Of a stretch of DNA of 64,000 nucleotides, positions 22,920 to 35,334 are shown in pieces. The position numbers and the translations under genes were made by a program. Source of the stretch: Ceriagrion tenellum (Eukaryota > Arthropoda > Insecta > Odonata > Coenagrionidae). Below the pieces are notes generated by a model. The model was not told the origin of the DNA. It did no database searches and saw only the letters and a list, made by a program, of their open reading frames with translations. Position 1 is the stretch's first letter; each line of letters begins with the position of its first letter. The stretch spans positions 18,160,965 through 18,224,964 of the forward strand of contig OY720642.1 in assembly GCA_963169105.1 (NCBI GenBank), written 5' to 3'.

Positions 22920-24010
22920 CTAATCTACAGTGCGATGTGAGACATCATTCAGAGTAAGAAAGTGCACAGGAGAAAGCAGAGGCGACAAATCGGAAAAACC
23001 AGGACGGAAAAGCGGCAGAAGGAGGCGAGCGAGAAAACGAAGTGACGATAGAGAGCGCTTCCGTCGACACAACACCCTCAGCAAGGAAGAGATTGGGGGA
23101 GGGAAGACGTAGAATAAAGACCGCCCAGGAAGGAAAGAGAAGTTACGAGAGAGAAAGAGTGTGGCGCAGGGACACAGGAAGCGGAGGAGGAAAAAAAACA
23201 CATCACAAAGGTGAAGAAGCTACGAAGATGAAAAGAAAAAGACCTGAATAAAGAGGGGTTTTGAGAAATGGTAAGAGTGAACAAAAAATGAGGGTGGAGA
23301 ATAGACAAAACGTCAACCTTTATGGCGATTTACACACTCTCATAAAGAGAGCATGAGAGAGAGAGAATGAGAGTCACACTTCTTTGTGTAAACTACCAGG
23401 GCAACGCCGTTTAATTTTTTAAGCCGTTGTTTTCTTTCTTTTTTTCTTGTGACGCAGGGAATTTTCACAGGATCCGGTGCGCGGGTAAGATAAACGCGGA
23501 AGGACGGTTTGGAGCATAAAAAATGACACCGGGAGTCGGGTAAGGGTGGATGGAGAGAGAAGAAGGTTAAAGGGGTTGGATGGAGAGGGAAGAAGGGGTG
23601 ACTCGGGGGATGATTTGTGGCCTGGAGAGAGAGAGAGTCGCAGGGAAAGAGCAGAGCGTTAAAAATATATATGCCGAGGGTAGGTTGGTGAGATTCGCCC
23701 CCTCGCCTCGCCGGGAGGAGGAGGAGGAGGACAAAGCGGGGGCACAAGAGACGGGATAGGATGCGCAAAGCCTCCATGGGGGAGTGGAGGGACGCAGGAG
23801 GGCGGGGGGGCGAAGTGAGTGAAAAGGGAGAGAAGCCGCCGTGGGAAGGGTGTGTATGGGATACGGGGATAAAGGGAAAGGAGAGCTTTCTCACTCTTTA
23901 TATCTCACACACAAACAACCCACCAAAAACTCACTCTCGAACGCCTTCCGCCAAAAGAAATCCGCATCGCTGCAAATTACCCACCGCCACGGGTGGCGGA
24001 GGAAGTTGAG
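22920..24010. other. Two polypurine islands
   Basis: 22960-23260 and 23340-23890 are purine-rich on plus (many gagaga, ggagga and gggaag words). The large frames on both strands (for example 23340-23894 minus) are low-complexity. The second island ends near the short perfect palindrome CCGCCAC-GG-GTGGCGG at 23984-23999. Confidence 0.55.
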
Positions 24011-24429
24011 GAGCAGTCATACCAAATGACGGGTGACTCGAAAAAGCAAGCGGTCATTACTTTTTTCAAATTGGTGAAATTTGAGACAGTTGAAAAAGTT
24101 AAAAACATAATTTTTATTGTAGTATATACATGCAATACATGCATTTCGTTGTTCATTTGTTTGAGTGCTATGTTTGAAAAAACCAGTTTCTATGTGTTAT
24201 GTTTACGTTCTTTTCTGAATTGTTGTGTGGTCCGCCATTAAGAACGGAATAAAAACCCAGTACACTGAGCGTGTATTATTTTTTAGCGCTGGACATAACA
24301 TTTATGAAAGAACCCCTTTAAAGTATTACACTTAGAAAAAAAACTTGATTTTTTTCCTTAGATCAAGAAAGGATGATTTTTTTAAGTTACATTTTTCACA
24401 ACGTCTGAGAAAAACGACTACTTCTAGAG

Positions 24430-24640
24430 ATAGCATTTTGCAAACCCCAGCAGCGTAAGGAATTTGTGATCAGGTAACACAATTGTCGCGGGTTTGAGTC
24501 CCACCTGCGGTGGTTTATCACCACTCTGAGCATGATTATGCGTGTTCATCATTTAATTCTTATTTACCGATGGTGCAAATGAATTTAGGTGTCGTTTTAT
24601 GCAGTGGTAAAAAAATAAATTACAAATGTACGACTGCGAG
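24430..24640 (+). repeat. Possible degraded tRNA-derived SINE
   Basis: GGTTTGAGTCCC at about 24492-24503 is one mismatch from a B box and is followed by a cacctgcggtgg stretch as in a tRNA T-arm/acceptor region. No clear A box or duplication was found. Not related in sequence to the two good SINEs. It does not fold into a cloverleaf I can recognise, so I do not call it a tRNA. Confidence 0.3.
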
Positions 24641-27600
24641 AGTCGCCAACAGTGGGTGTAGTAGAATATTATAATAAACTATAAAAAGGAAAGGCAAAAC
24701 AAAAAGGACTTGAGGGGAAAAAAACGTAAGGGATCATTACTGAAGTGCAATTCGGTAGAAATTATATCTTTAGTGCATTTATTCTCTCTAATAACAATCC
24801 TTTTGGTTGCCTACAGTAGATTATATTTGCAAAGAATATCGAATTCCACAGCAAGGTTGCAAATTGTAAGATTAAGTGATATAAGTACCGCCGAGAAACA
24901 ATGCACCATCGTGGTCTGAAAATGCACGTTGAAGCGTGATTGTTCAATCCGATACCGGGTCAAAAATCATAAGTAAATACGAAGTTTCCATTAACTTTAG
25001 AAAAATCACGACGGTTCTCAAACTAATCCCGACCCCCATTCTACTGGACGTCCATCGCTGTGATTACAACCGTAAGGATTGCACATGCATGATGGAATAA
25101 GGCCTTTGTGTTCCATAATATAAAACTATACACTGGTAGAATGGTGCAACCCATGAATCAAACTACGGCGCAAAGATAAGTAAGGAAATGAAGCAACCAT
25201 CTAACATGTGGCCGACGGTATAGGCTGACTGGCGAAATACTTAAAGGGGTAGTAACTGCAATGCAAGACAAATTTGCGCATTTGGCGGAGAAATTCTCTT
25301 TCGAACTTCTTTGAAGTATTTATTGTCTCTAGCGAAACATATGTCGTAAGGTACGTACTGATTTTATTTTTCTATCTTCGTGTTCACCCATTCATGACCT
25401 ACTCGGGGCACCCATGAGTTGATTGATGTGTCACGAGTTTTTTTATTCTTTTGACTAATTAAGGGTGGGATAGGGCTAATTCTTAGGTCTTGACTGATTC
25501 TCAATAAAAATGAAGTAACAAATACCACTAGGTTGTAACTACTTACGCTAAAAAGTGAAAAAATAGATGATGACGGTTCCCGGACCAAGAAGAATTGAAT
25601 TCCTAAGTACAGTGAAATACATACAGAGAGTATATACAGAGAAACATAAATAATCTAACGGCCGATCTGAATTTTCTATTCGAATGAAATATAATGCAAA
25701 ATGAAAAAGTATTACTTTCTTATTAGTGATTCTAAAAACTACCTCGCACCTAAAAACTACCTTGAGTGCTCTTTCGATGATCACTCGGTGAAATACTAAA
25801 CCTTCTAAGCTAGGGATGAGGTTTACGGAGCTCTATGAGTAATTCGCGATACGGTTGCACGCATTGGCTCAGAGTCAGGGGACAAAAAATGTAAAAAAAA
25901 GATTCAGTGGAAAATTCGTAAATCACAGAATTTGGGATACAATATTGTAGCTCCAGGCTGAGTCGTAACGGGCGAAATTCATGACAGAAGAAGCCATCGC
26001 CGGAGTAATTAATCAATGCCAGGGCGTAACTATCCCCGGCGAAAATGCGTCTCCAGAAACAATGCAGGCACAAAACACTGATGAACAGAGTTAATGGACC
26101 AGGGGATATTATATCATTTACGAGCTCATAAAATGAGTATACACGTATTGCTGCTCATTCAATTATCCAGCGTTATCATAAATGGAGCGTTGTTCCATTT
26201 GGGGCACCGAACATTGAAATAAGCCATTATTCAAACTATTTCAAAGGTAATTAAAACTTTACGGCAGCTAAAATTAACACGAAATCCGTTTCACCAGGAA
26301 TATGACATTTAATGGCACAAAAATTTCAGCAAAAACAATGCCCACATTATTTCTCCAATAGGTGATTGAATGAACAATTCCTGAGTCAAAGCTTTCATCT
26401 CGCATCTTGAAAAATTTTTCCATTAATTTAAAGGTTGCTCCAATTAGAAACGCGTTGGATCATCAATAAGTGCAGCTTATCAACATAATTTAATCGTATT
26501 TAAAATTAATACAAACAAAATAACATGAGATAAAACGCTGATTTTACACAAAAGGCAAGTTTCATTATATTCCATAGAGTTCGAACATTTGAATTTTCTT
26601 ATTTTTTAAATGCCAGCAAACTTCCTATACTTCTCAAGGCTCGTGGGCACCCTGAAGAATGCAAAGTGACCATGGCGAGCCAGCTCAAATATTGAATACG
26701 CATAGTTATTGAACGTCATCAAAAACAGATGTAACCTTGCGTGAATTCCCATCATCTCCATCAACATTTTTGCCGACGAGGTAAGTGATATCAGGACATC
26801 AGCCATGAAGGAGGAAGAAAACGCTTTGGAAAGGTAAGGGACAAAAAAATGAGATCCAATAGAGTAGATATGTATATCGCAGTTTTCGTTGTAGCAGATA
26901 AAAAAGGTTTGGAAAGGAATAATTCTTGCGCCAATCAGCTTGACTGAGCGCCTCTTATTTGGTCGGTTTTGACCACTAAACAGATGAAATCATCGCCAGA
27001 AACCTATTCAATCCTATGACGGGTTGACAGAAACTTTCCATTATTACGTATTACATGCAAGTTCCTATATCCTCTGTTGGCTCTCCCATTACATGCTAAG
27101 CTTTATTTGGCTCTATGTTGCTCACATTAATCCCGATCACTTTAAGTAAGGACTTTCGATTCTAGTTCCGTTTTATCGTGCTCCCACGCATACATTTTGT
27201 TTTAGTGTGTTGCAAATGTAGCTTTCCAATCCAATCTTCTTTTCCTGAAGAGGCTGATTCATATTTTACACCAATTAGCTGGAAATTAGCGATGTCGAAA
27301 GAAGCGTTCAGCAATAGGAAGGAGATGATGACGGCGTTCTTGGGTAAGGATATAAAGAAGAGACTGGTGAAGAATTTGACATGAAGTCCAGCATTGTGGG
27401 GGCAAATATGTGGACACGGTGAAAAGAAGACGAGAATATTCTGCAACCTTCGCGATCCGGGATAGAAGGGTACGGTGGACGAAAAGGAAGACAAACGTGG
27501 AAGTGCATGGGATGGGATGAGGAAAGGAAACTTTAAAATGGGATTAGAAAGAATCAAAGAAGGTAGATGGAAGAACTAATGAGGGGCGTGGCGAGATAAA

Positions 27601-28394
27601 GGGAAGTGCGTTCGGCAAGCGAGGAAGGTGAAGAAAGAGAATAGGTTTTTAGGAATGAAGAAGGGTAGGATATACGCTGAGATGAAGAATGAAACATTAT
27701 GGGTTAAAGGGGTCCATTAGTAAAAATCCAGGTGATTTTTAGAGCGACATCCATTTAAACCAACCCAAATAGGAAGATTTTTCAATATTAATAATATTAT
27801 AAATTAATTAGCTATGTTATTCCGTCTACTTTTACACACCATATTTTATACCAAGCATCCGCCTCCAACACTAGGTTTCGAAAGCTACAAATGCAGTGCG
27901 AGGGAGGGTAAAATAAAATCCTTCGTGTAACGAGAGGTTAAGTACACTGAAAGGAAGAGGATAAGGGGAAGTATCTCATGGCCGCGCGGGATGATGGAAT
28001 TTAAAACAGTCTCCTCCCCCACCGCTTCACTTACAGCGCCTTCACCCGCTCCCTTTCCGACCCTCAATCCTCTCACCTACCCCTGACACCTTCTTCCAAG
28101 AGCTTGGAAGGGTGCAGTAAGAAGGGAGTGGGGCACACAAATGCTTTATAAATCCTTCTTCCAATCCACCCTCCACACTTCACGCTCGCACGCATAAGTG
28201 CTCGTTTTCTCACTCAGATATTACTTTTCCCCACACCTCCTCGTTCTCCGCCATATCGGAAACTTTCCTCTCCTCTTCATCCAAGCCTCCCCATCTCCGC
28301 TTACCTCACTCTCCCCTGCGAGGGTAGAATTCTGATGCCCGGAAGTCTAAGATAGGAAGAACACATTTTTTTCAACGACCAAGGGGGGTTGTGT
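24641..28394. other. No gene recognised
   Basis: AT-rich throughout, with a GA-rich patch at 27420-27660 and a C/T-rich patch at 28005-28320. The short frames on both strands (for example 25810-26073 minus, 27162-27557 minus) show no known domains. Confidence 0.4.
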
Positions 28395-28399
28395 TTGGA

Positions 28400-28870
28400 C
28401 CGTTCGAGATAATTCCAATCAGGTAACTAAGGAGTCGTGTAACCTTGCCCACGACAAAACAAACCTAACGTTATTTAAACGATGTTTTTTGTATGTCGGA
28501 CCTAAAGTGTACAATATATTACCTACTGCATGTGTTAAATCCAAATCTGTTAATACAGTATTGAAAAATATATAATCTTGGTTATTACTCGAGAAAGAAT
28601 AGAGAATACCTTGTTATAATTGTATGTGAAAAACTTGATAATTCCGCTTAAAGAACTGATAACCTCATGGAATACAGTGCATCAGTTTCCATGTTCAATT
28701 ATGTATAAGGCTAACGCATAACTATTGACCAAGTGATGGTAGTCTTAATACAGGTCCTCCTTTTAGGCTACCTAATATTACTCATGTAGTAAAGATTAAC
28801 GTATGTTTAATTGTGTTGAGTGATAAATATTATTATAATTATTATATATTAGTCACGTGGTACAATCACG
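28400..28870 (+). pseudogene. LINE 3' end, same type as 990-1430
   Basis: The frame 28438-28575 reads KTNLTLFKRCFLYVGPKVYN followed by ILPTACVKSKSVNTVLKNI, then a TAA, then SWLLLEKE in the same frame. The order F-YxGPKxYNxLP, KSxS, FKxxLKxWLL is the reverse-transcriptase C-terminal tail of CR1/Jockey-like LINEs (family knowledge). The 3' UTR, with tgatggtag, acaggtcctcct and an AT-rich end near 28870, matches 1290-1430. Inactive, 5'-truncated. Confidence 0.65.
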
Positions 28871-30934
28871 AGGGGTTTGGTGATATTTGGGTAAACTTGA
28901 ACCACTCGCAAGCATCTCACGCAGCATTCCCGATCGAGTCTTTTCTCGCGGGAATATTCTAAAGGTCATTCAATAATGTGTTGGGAGACGCAATAAACGA
29001 CATTTGAAACCCTTAAGTTATTCATCCAAGAGGGTCAACAAAATCGCGAACTGTCCATTGTTTCTCAACGTGATAGCTTAGTGACGTGATCAGGATTATC
29101 TGGAATGGTTCAAGCAAAACCCCGTGGATGAATTCACGACGCTGCGATGTATCGATCGATACACCAGAGATATTGTTTTGCCAAATCGATGGTCCGCCTG
29201 CACAATGATAAGCGAGGCAATTTGACGTGCGACGCAAATCGACATACGATACAATGCGATGTAATATGATGCGATTCTGAAATTCGTCCATCATTAGCAA
29301 TAGCATTTTCGCAAGCTTCCTCGTCAGGGAGGCTTGAGGAATGACGCGTGGAGGAATGAGGGAAAAGGGGCGGCAGAAGTATCGTTTCCTCCAAAACACC
29401 TCAGCAGCTTAATATGCAAGGGTTCAGAGTAACAAAACGAGCTCTCCTTAACATCCGGTTCATAGTGAAGATAAGAATACTCAGGCCCAGCTTTTCCATC
29501 TCCTGTCGACATAAGAATTATCCGGCAGATTCAGCTATTCGCCAGAACTCTCATACGTTGTTGCTGCTGTTCAATCTCCCGACAAGGCATATAAATTTCC
29601 GAATGGCTTATCCGGACCATTTACCGATTGGCAAAACATACACGGGAGAATGTGTCTAAGTAACGGTGAACCAATGTTAACCAGCAAAGCACATAAACCT
29701 CATGGACCACAAAATCACTCATAGGTTTTTTTTCAACCAGCGTACCCTGCTTACTTCGAAACTATTTCCCTTTGCTAGAATACTGAACTGTCAGCCAATC
29801 GTAGTTTCCTGCTTCTCCTTCACCCGAAAAATAAAACGGCATTGTATGAGACGAGTATACATCAACAGGATAAATGACCTACCGACAAAAGAAGGAGCAT
29901 CGCGCTCTCTTGGTTTTTTCGGCACGGTATTCCCATCTGCAGGATAACTGCCGGCAACTTGGTCGAAAGAAGTAAAAATAAGGCCTTCAAAATGTAAAAT
30001 AAAAATGTTTAAACGGTTGCATTTGAGCCAGGTAGCATTCGCCAATGAATTACGGATAATTACGGATTACCCTAAATAATTAAAGATTCATATATCATCG
30101 ATTCATGAATTAGAGATTGCTTACCTTCTATGAATACTTGATCCAAACAATCAATGATTGGCGAATAATCGCAGATTCACCAATCACTGATTATTTATCC
30201 CGTCTATGAATACCGGCCTTACAGTGAGTTCCATGACCATAACGTAGAGAACGACACTCGTTCATTACTTGAGCTATGTTGCCGAGTTAGACATTCCTAA
30301 AGAAGAGTCGCTCCTACGTACAATGATAGGAACATGCCAAAGTGAGTAGATAGGTTACATTAGAGACAAGAACGCGGAAAGGAGAAGTTACACACTTGTA
30401 GTATAAGTCCATTCTCAAAAACGGCTCGCGAGCAATCACATTTGGCAACGCAACGCACCGCTGGTTCATAAATGTTTAAGTTAAAAGTTGATGGTGTAGA
30501 AAACGAACCATAGTTGGACACTTGTCATTTTGAAAGAAACCCATAGACCATTTAGAAAAAAGAAATAAATAATCTCCTATGCTGTCTGACTTCGATTTTT
30601 TAAGGTATGTCAGAAGCCGCGGTCATCTGCACAGTACAAAGCATATTTTATAATTCTAGTATCCCAATTGGTTGGTTCGACATCATTCACGATTGAAGCC
30701 TGAGATTAAATTATAAGGAGGTGAGAGCGATTTTGGTTTATAAACAGATTAGCGAGAAGATTTGACTACGTGTTTACAATAATGGTGCCCATAGATATAA
30801 GTGAAATTTGCTAGAATTTGATTGCATCTTTAAGGTTTTTTTCTACCAGCAAAATAATAAATTTCTTATTATTACATTTGTTTAGAGCAAGTATCAAGAT
30901 GTCACGCATCGTCCAAAATTCGAAAATGACAATC
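28871..30934. other. No gene recognised
   Basis: 30040-30190 is built from repeated gattcat/aattacgga-like words, a small locally repetitive patch. Nothing else is assignable. The 125-codon minus frame 29022-29399 has no recognised domain. Confidence 0.4.
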
Positions 30935-31495
30935 ATAGGTCGTTCAATCCTCCAAATACCTCCTGGTATGTTTTCCTATGTACTTCCCTCTTCATTTGAT
31001 TCATGAACTTATTCGTGGGTCATCCTCTGGGGACTTTTCTCTCAATTTTACCTTCAATTATGTTCTTAACAAATCCATTGTGTCTCAGGGTGTGTCCAAT
31101 CCATCTTGTTCTTCTTTCCTGCATGGTTTCCCATGTGGTCCTTTCCTCTTCTACTTTTCTATACACTTCATCATTTCATATTTTGTCCGTCCATTTTATC
31201 CTCAGCATTCTCCTTCAGCACCAGGTTTCAAAGGCTTCTAATCTGTTCCAGTAAGCTATTCCAAAGGTCCGATCCAAAGAGTTTCCACACGTTCCACACG
31301 AACTTTTTTCACATACTGCTTACTGAACTCCTGGCTTGATGCCCGTTGTACTTTTACCGTTCCACGTTTCTGTTCCACGGTCCACGGTGCTTTCGAGAGA
31401 GGTGAAGGAATCCACTTGATCTGATTTCTCTCCTCTCAGGGTGACTTCTACATACAGTTGGTTTTTTCCGAATACTGGGATTTCAGTCTTCGTCT
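30935..31495 (-). pseudogene. RTE-like LINE remnant, minus strand
   Basis: On minus, one frame reads QVDSFTSLESTVD; another reads RLEAFETWC, RRMLRIKWTDK, VEEERTTWETMQERRTRWIG and HNGFVKNIIEGKIE, then PTNKFMNQMKREVH. This is the same RTE C-terminal signature as 14488-14961. At least three TGA stops and a frame change interrupt it. One TGA replaces the CGA expected in the conserved RGRP motif, consistent with CpG decay. Older than the plus-strand copy judging by its damage. Confidence 0.75.
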
Positions 31496-31590
31496 AAATT
31501 ATTTACTAAAAACGACATATTTCAGAGTAAATTCGTCTAAATTTCGAATAACGAGCCGAAAAATAAGTCATAATATACTTTAACAAAGGA

Positions 31591-31716
31591 AAAAATGCAC
31601 CAGTTTTGACGTCTCGAGGTAAGGTCATGTGGAAATAACACTATATCTCCTTGCCTACGTTTCGGCGTATAATGTACACCATCATCAGGGCTATATCGAG
31701 ACGTCAAAACTGGTTT
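31591..31716. repeat. Inverted repeat enclosing a hammerhead-like motif
   Basis: ccagttttgacgtctcga at 31600-31617 recurs inverted at 31696-31713. The enclosed about 80 bp contain hammerhead-like motif 4 on the minus strand. Confidence 0.65.
31653..31691 (-). ncRNA. Hammerhead-ribozyme-like motif 4
   Basis: On minus: CTGATGA (complement of 31682-31688), one extra T, a 6-bp stem II GGTGTA/TATGCC-type pairing with one G-U pair, GAAAC (complement of 31659-31663), then GTA as cleavage triplet. Inner stem I gcc pairs perfectly with ggc. All core residues are present. Stem III is a bare AC/GU as in motif 3. Confidence 0.5.
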
Positions 31717-31838
31717 AATCTAGGTCGATATAAAAATGCTGTTGGACAAAATATAATTCTAGATTTCCTTGTCTGCCTGTATGATGAATTTCAACGCATA
31801 ATGAAAAATGTGGCCCAATTTTTTTCTTTGATTATTTA

Positions 31839-31900
31839 AAAAAAATATTGAATGTGCACTCAGTGACCCACGATTACCGCTCAGGCCACCCAGAGTAACG
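31839..31900 (+). repeat. Dispersed repeat block D, copy 2
   Basis: aaatattgaatgtgcactca then gtgacccacgattaccgctc, related to 17240-17300. It lies about 130 bp beyond the foldback at 31591-31716. Confidence 0.4.
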
Positions 31901-34777
31901 ATCCAGCGTTCGATGTGATCCTGCTTCTTACTTCTCCTGGCTTTTGCCTCCCCGGCGAGCGACGCAATCCGAGACGCCAGCGAGCAGCCTTCTCGTAATA
32001 AACTGCCCCGCTGAGAGGGATTCCCTACCGCGTACGACGCTCAGCGGAAGAGAGGGAGGAAAAAAAACTTCTTGAAGAACTTCTCCACTTAAAAAATTCA
32101 GTGGAGGAAAAGACTTACTCGAGCGGGAGGGGGGGAGAGAGAGCTCCTTAAAGGGCTTGCCCTTAAAAAAATCCTCCTTTGACGGACGAAAAGCAAGAGA
32201 GATTATCTCCACGAGAATGGGTCATAACGAAGAGAATATAAGAAGAACGCACTCACCCAAGTGGTAGAGATAAACACGAGAAATAATGCGAGGGAGCGGA
32301 ATGGGAATTCCATGTAGATTTCTACCATTCATGAATGAAGCGCATGAGAAGTCGGCACCGTTCGTTCGTTTCAGGGCATTATTAACAATAACTTTGGAGA
32401 GTTTTATGGAAGTAATTTGTGAATAAAAGAAGTTATCGCCCCCAAGAGGATTATAACGAATTGTAAGAACGGAAGGGAAACCCCAGAAACATCATTCACC
32501 GCTTCTCAAAATATCTATTTCCACGACCGTGACGAAGTCTAAAATATTAGATTTATTTTTCAAACTAAACTAAATAGGATCATTTCAGCAGAACTATAAC
32601 AACATGCTACGTTTACAGCAAATGTACCAAAACTTTTTGAACGGACAGAAGGAAAAATGAAAGAGGACAAAATCATCGTGAAATACCAACTTCATACGTC
32701 ACCGGTCTTCCATTTCAAGATAAGGCCAATCACTCATGATACGAGACCAGATCCTCATTGCAGGAGAAGACAGTTTGAAGTAATTGAAATGAAAACGACA
32801 ATAACGTCAAACTAAGTTCGATTATTATTAGAAAAGAAAAAGTTACATCTAATTCGGAGGTCGCAACTAAAACTCTCCCCTCCTCGAAACCGCGAAATTT
32901 TTCGATATGAGGAGATGTTTGAGACGAAGTGGAGGAGAATACGTTAACTCGTGAAACGAGTCGGCAAGGTTATAGGGGTGGAGGAAACACTGACTATCGC
33001 CAAAATTAAATTCCCTCATCCCTTACAAAATTAAGCGAACCCTTCCCTCCCCAGCCGTCCTCAGCCCTTTCACCTCTCCACGATTCCGGAGAGCATTGGG
33101 GTTCCTCCCCCGTCAACCCCTCCACTCCATCCCCACCACCATTTCCTCGGAAGGGCCCTACCTCGCCCAATCTCTCCCCTCAACGCTCCCAACTTTGAAA
33201 ATAAAAGGAATGCGAAGGGAAAGCGAAAATGCACGAGAGGGAAATTCCGGCCCAATCAACCGGCATATCTTTTCCTTGTCGGGAAACTACGAATTGGGGG
33301 GAGGGGCGGGGGAGAGGAGGAAAGGGAGTTCTATCGAGGGAATTCGACCGCGCTTCCAAAGGAATCAAAAGGGAGACGGAGAAAGAACGACGTGCCTCAC
33401 GCGATCAGAGACGCAAAGATGAGAAGAGGGAACATCCGAGGGAACGGAGAAGCATTAAGAAAAACAGCTTCGATTCGATGTCCATTCCTCAATCTTGTAA
33501 ACCCCTAAACGTTGCACCACACATGCAAAAAAATGACAGCAGCGTTCAATTTTGCCAATACACAGAGTCATGTTAGCCAGTCGCAGAATTAATAGCTTAA
33601 GAAGCCACTTCAAGCTTGCATTTACTTTAACGATGCCAGGAAAATAGTTTTTGTAATAATGATCAAAACCAAACATTAATACCGGGGTATAATAAATGCG
33701 GGGAAAAATATGTTTTTGACGATAGTTCACTATTTTCTAAAGGTAAAAAAAAAACAGTAAGAGATGCATAAGGGAGAATTTCACAAAATGGAAAGAGAGA
33801 TGGCCATTCCACATTTAGAGATGAAATATGAGATACATTTAAGCCTGGAAAGTGTTAATAGAATATTAATCAGGAGCAGTCACTCCAATGCGAACTCAAA
33901 ATTTCGTCATTGATTAGCGTTGCTAAATTTTTCATGAGATTTAAAGGCCAAAAAGCATAATATTTTCCTTTTATATTGATTAGCAAAGATTGTGTTAAAT
34001 TGCCTTTCTACTCCTCTAAGCCATTTATTACGTGGTCATTTCATCATGATAATCCAGCGATAACTCTCACAGGCATTAAGCTGTGAGAAATTGATTCCGG
34101 ATCGGAGTTGTGAGTAGAGCTCTGACTCTACATCAATCCCAACTTTTAGGATAGGCAGTAATCCTTTTTCCACGAATGAGCAACGTGTCCGGCGATAAAC
34201 ATCTGCCTGGACTAGTAATCGAAGACGCTGCTGTAATTTCGTTGGATACAACAATTGGTGCATATTCGAATCCCAATCCTGATGCATGATTTCATTCTAC
34301 GTATCCGAACAGTGGAAAAATGCCACTGAAGAAACTGTCGAGGTTGGTCTGGCAGTATTTTCTTTTCCTAAAAAAACTGATTCTATACTAACGCAAAGAG
34401 AGCGTCGAGATGGAAATAAAAATAAAGTGAATTTTTCCTTGGATGCGAAATTTATGAGGGACGGCTAGTAGGTTTTTGGAACAGACATTGCGAGCGAAGG
34501 GATGCAAAAAGCCCCGAAAAAGGGGAAGATATTGGATAAGTGGGAAAGGGTAAGGAGGAAAATAAGCCTTATAGATCAGATACAGACTTCCATCTAATTG
34601 TAACTTTACCGGAAGTCATATTTAAAAAATACAAGACAGATTTGCATGTGCCTCAAAGACAAGACTACCTCAGTGGACAAAATTTCGTCATAGGTGAAGG
34701 CTGTATATGATCCTAAGAGGAAAAAAGAAGACCGAAACACAAGGAATGTGTAGCTTGCGTCCTCGTATTCCATGAAC
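31901..34777. other. No gene recognised
   Basis: 33000-33180 is C-rich and 33290-33440 purine-rich; frames there are low-complexity. The remainder is AT-rich with no recognised repeat. Confidence 0.4.
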
Positions 34778-34781
34778 TTAA

Positions 34782-35330
34782 GGTGATTTGAGCGAAATAT
34801 CATTTTACTTAGAAACAATGAATTTGGTCTCATTTCAAAGAAAAATATCTTACCCTTTTAATGACACCAAAAATTCAACCCCTTACCACGTTGCTTTCGG
34901 AGTTATTAGCCTAAATATACCAAAATAAAATTTCCCTTTTACATGGGAAATGGTACGTGTCTGCACTCCAGAGAGACCTTATATTAAAAATGAAGCATTT
35001 CCTTCACTTACATCACGACAAAAAATCAACAGTGCGTAGTCTGTGTTTTCTCAACTATTTTTGAAAATTAATCATATTGTCACCGCATTAAATTCTTTGG
35101 AATCGCAATAAGCTTTCCGTTTTGATGGAGTTTCAAACGTACCGCGTTAAAAAATGAGTCAAGTTAAAGACTTTCATTAAATTGCTTACAATTTCTGCCA
35201 TGTAAAACTATATTATGTCACCATTAATAATGCAATGTTTAACTCGTGAGTCTCACAGCTGATGAAATAAAAACGTATGGTTCGAATATGGTCTCTATTA
35301 TGATTAGGGAACTATACCGCTCGTACTACC
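34782..35330. mobile_element. TTAA-flanked element, subfamily B, copy 1
   Basis: 549 bp, bounded by TTAA on both sides (34778-34781 and 35331-35334). It starts ggtgatttgagcgaaatat and ends with the inverted form (ctataccgctcgtactacc). The interior matches 55992-56549 over nearly its whole length (for example ttacatgggaaatggtacgt). No transposase. Confidence 0.85.
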
Positions 35331-35334
35331 TTAA

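Noticed and set aside
23340..23894. 184-codon minus-strand frame
   Set aside because: Proline/serine/leucine-rich by-product of a polypurine plus strand; no recognisable family.
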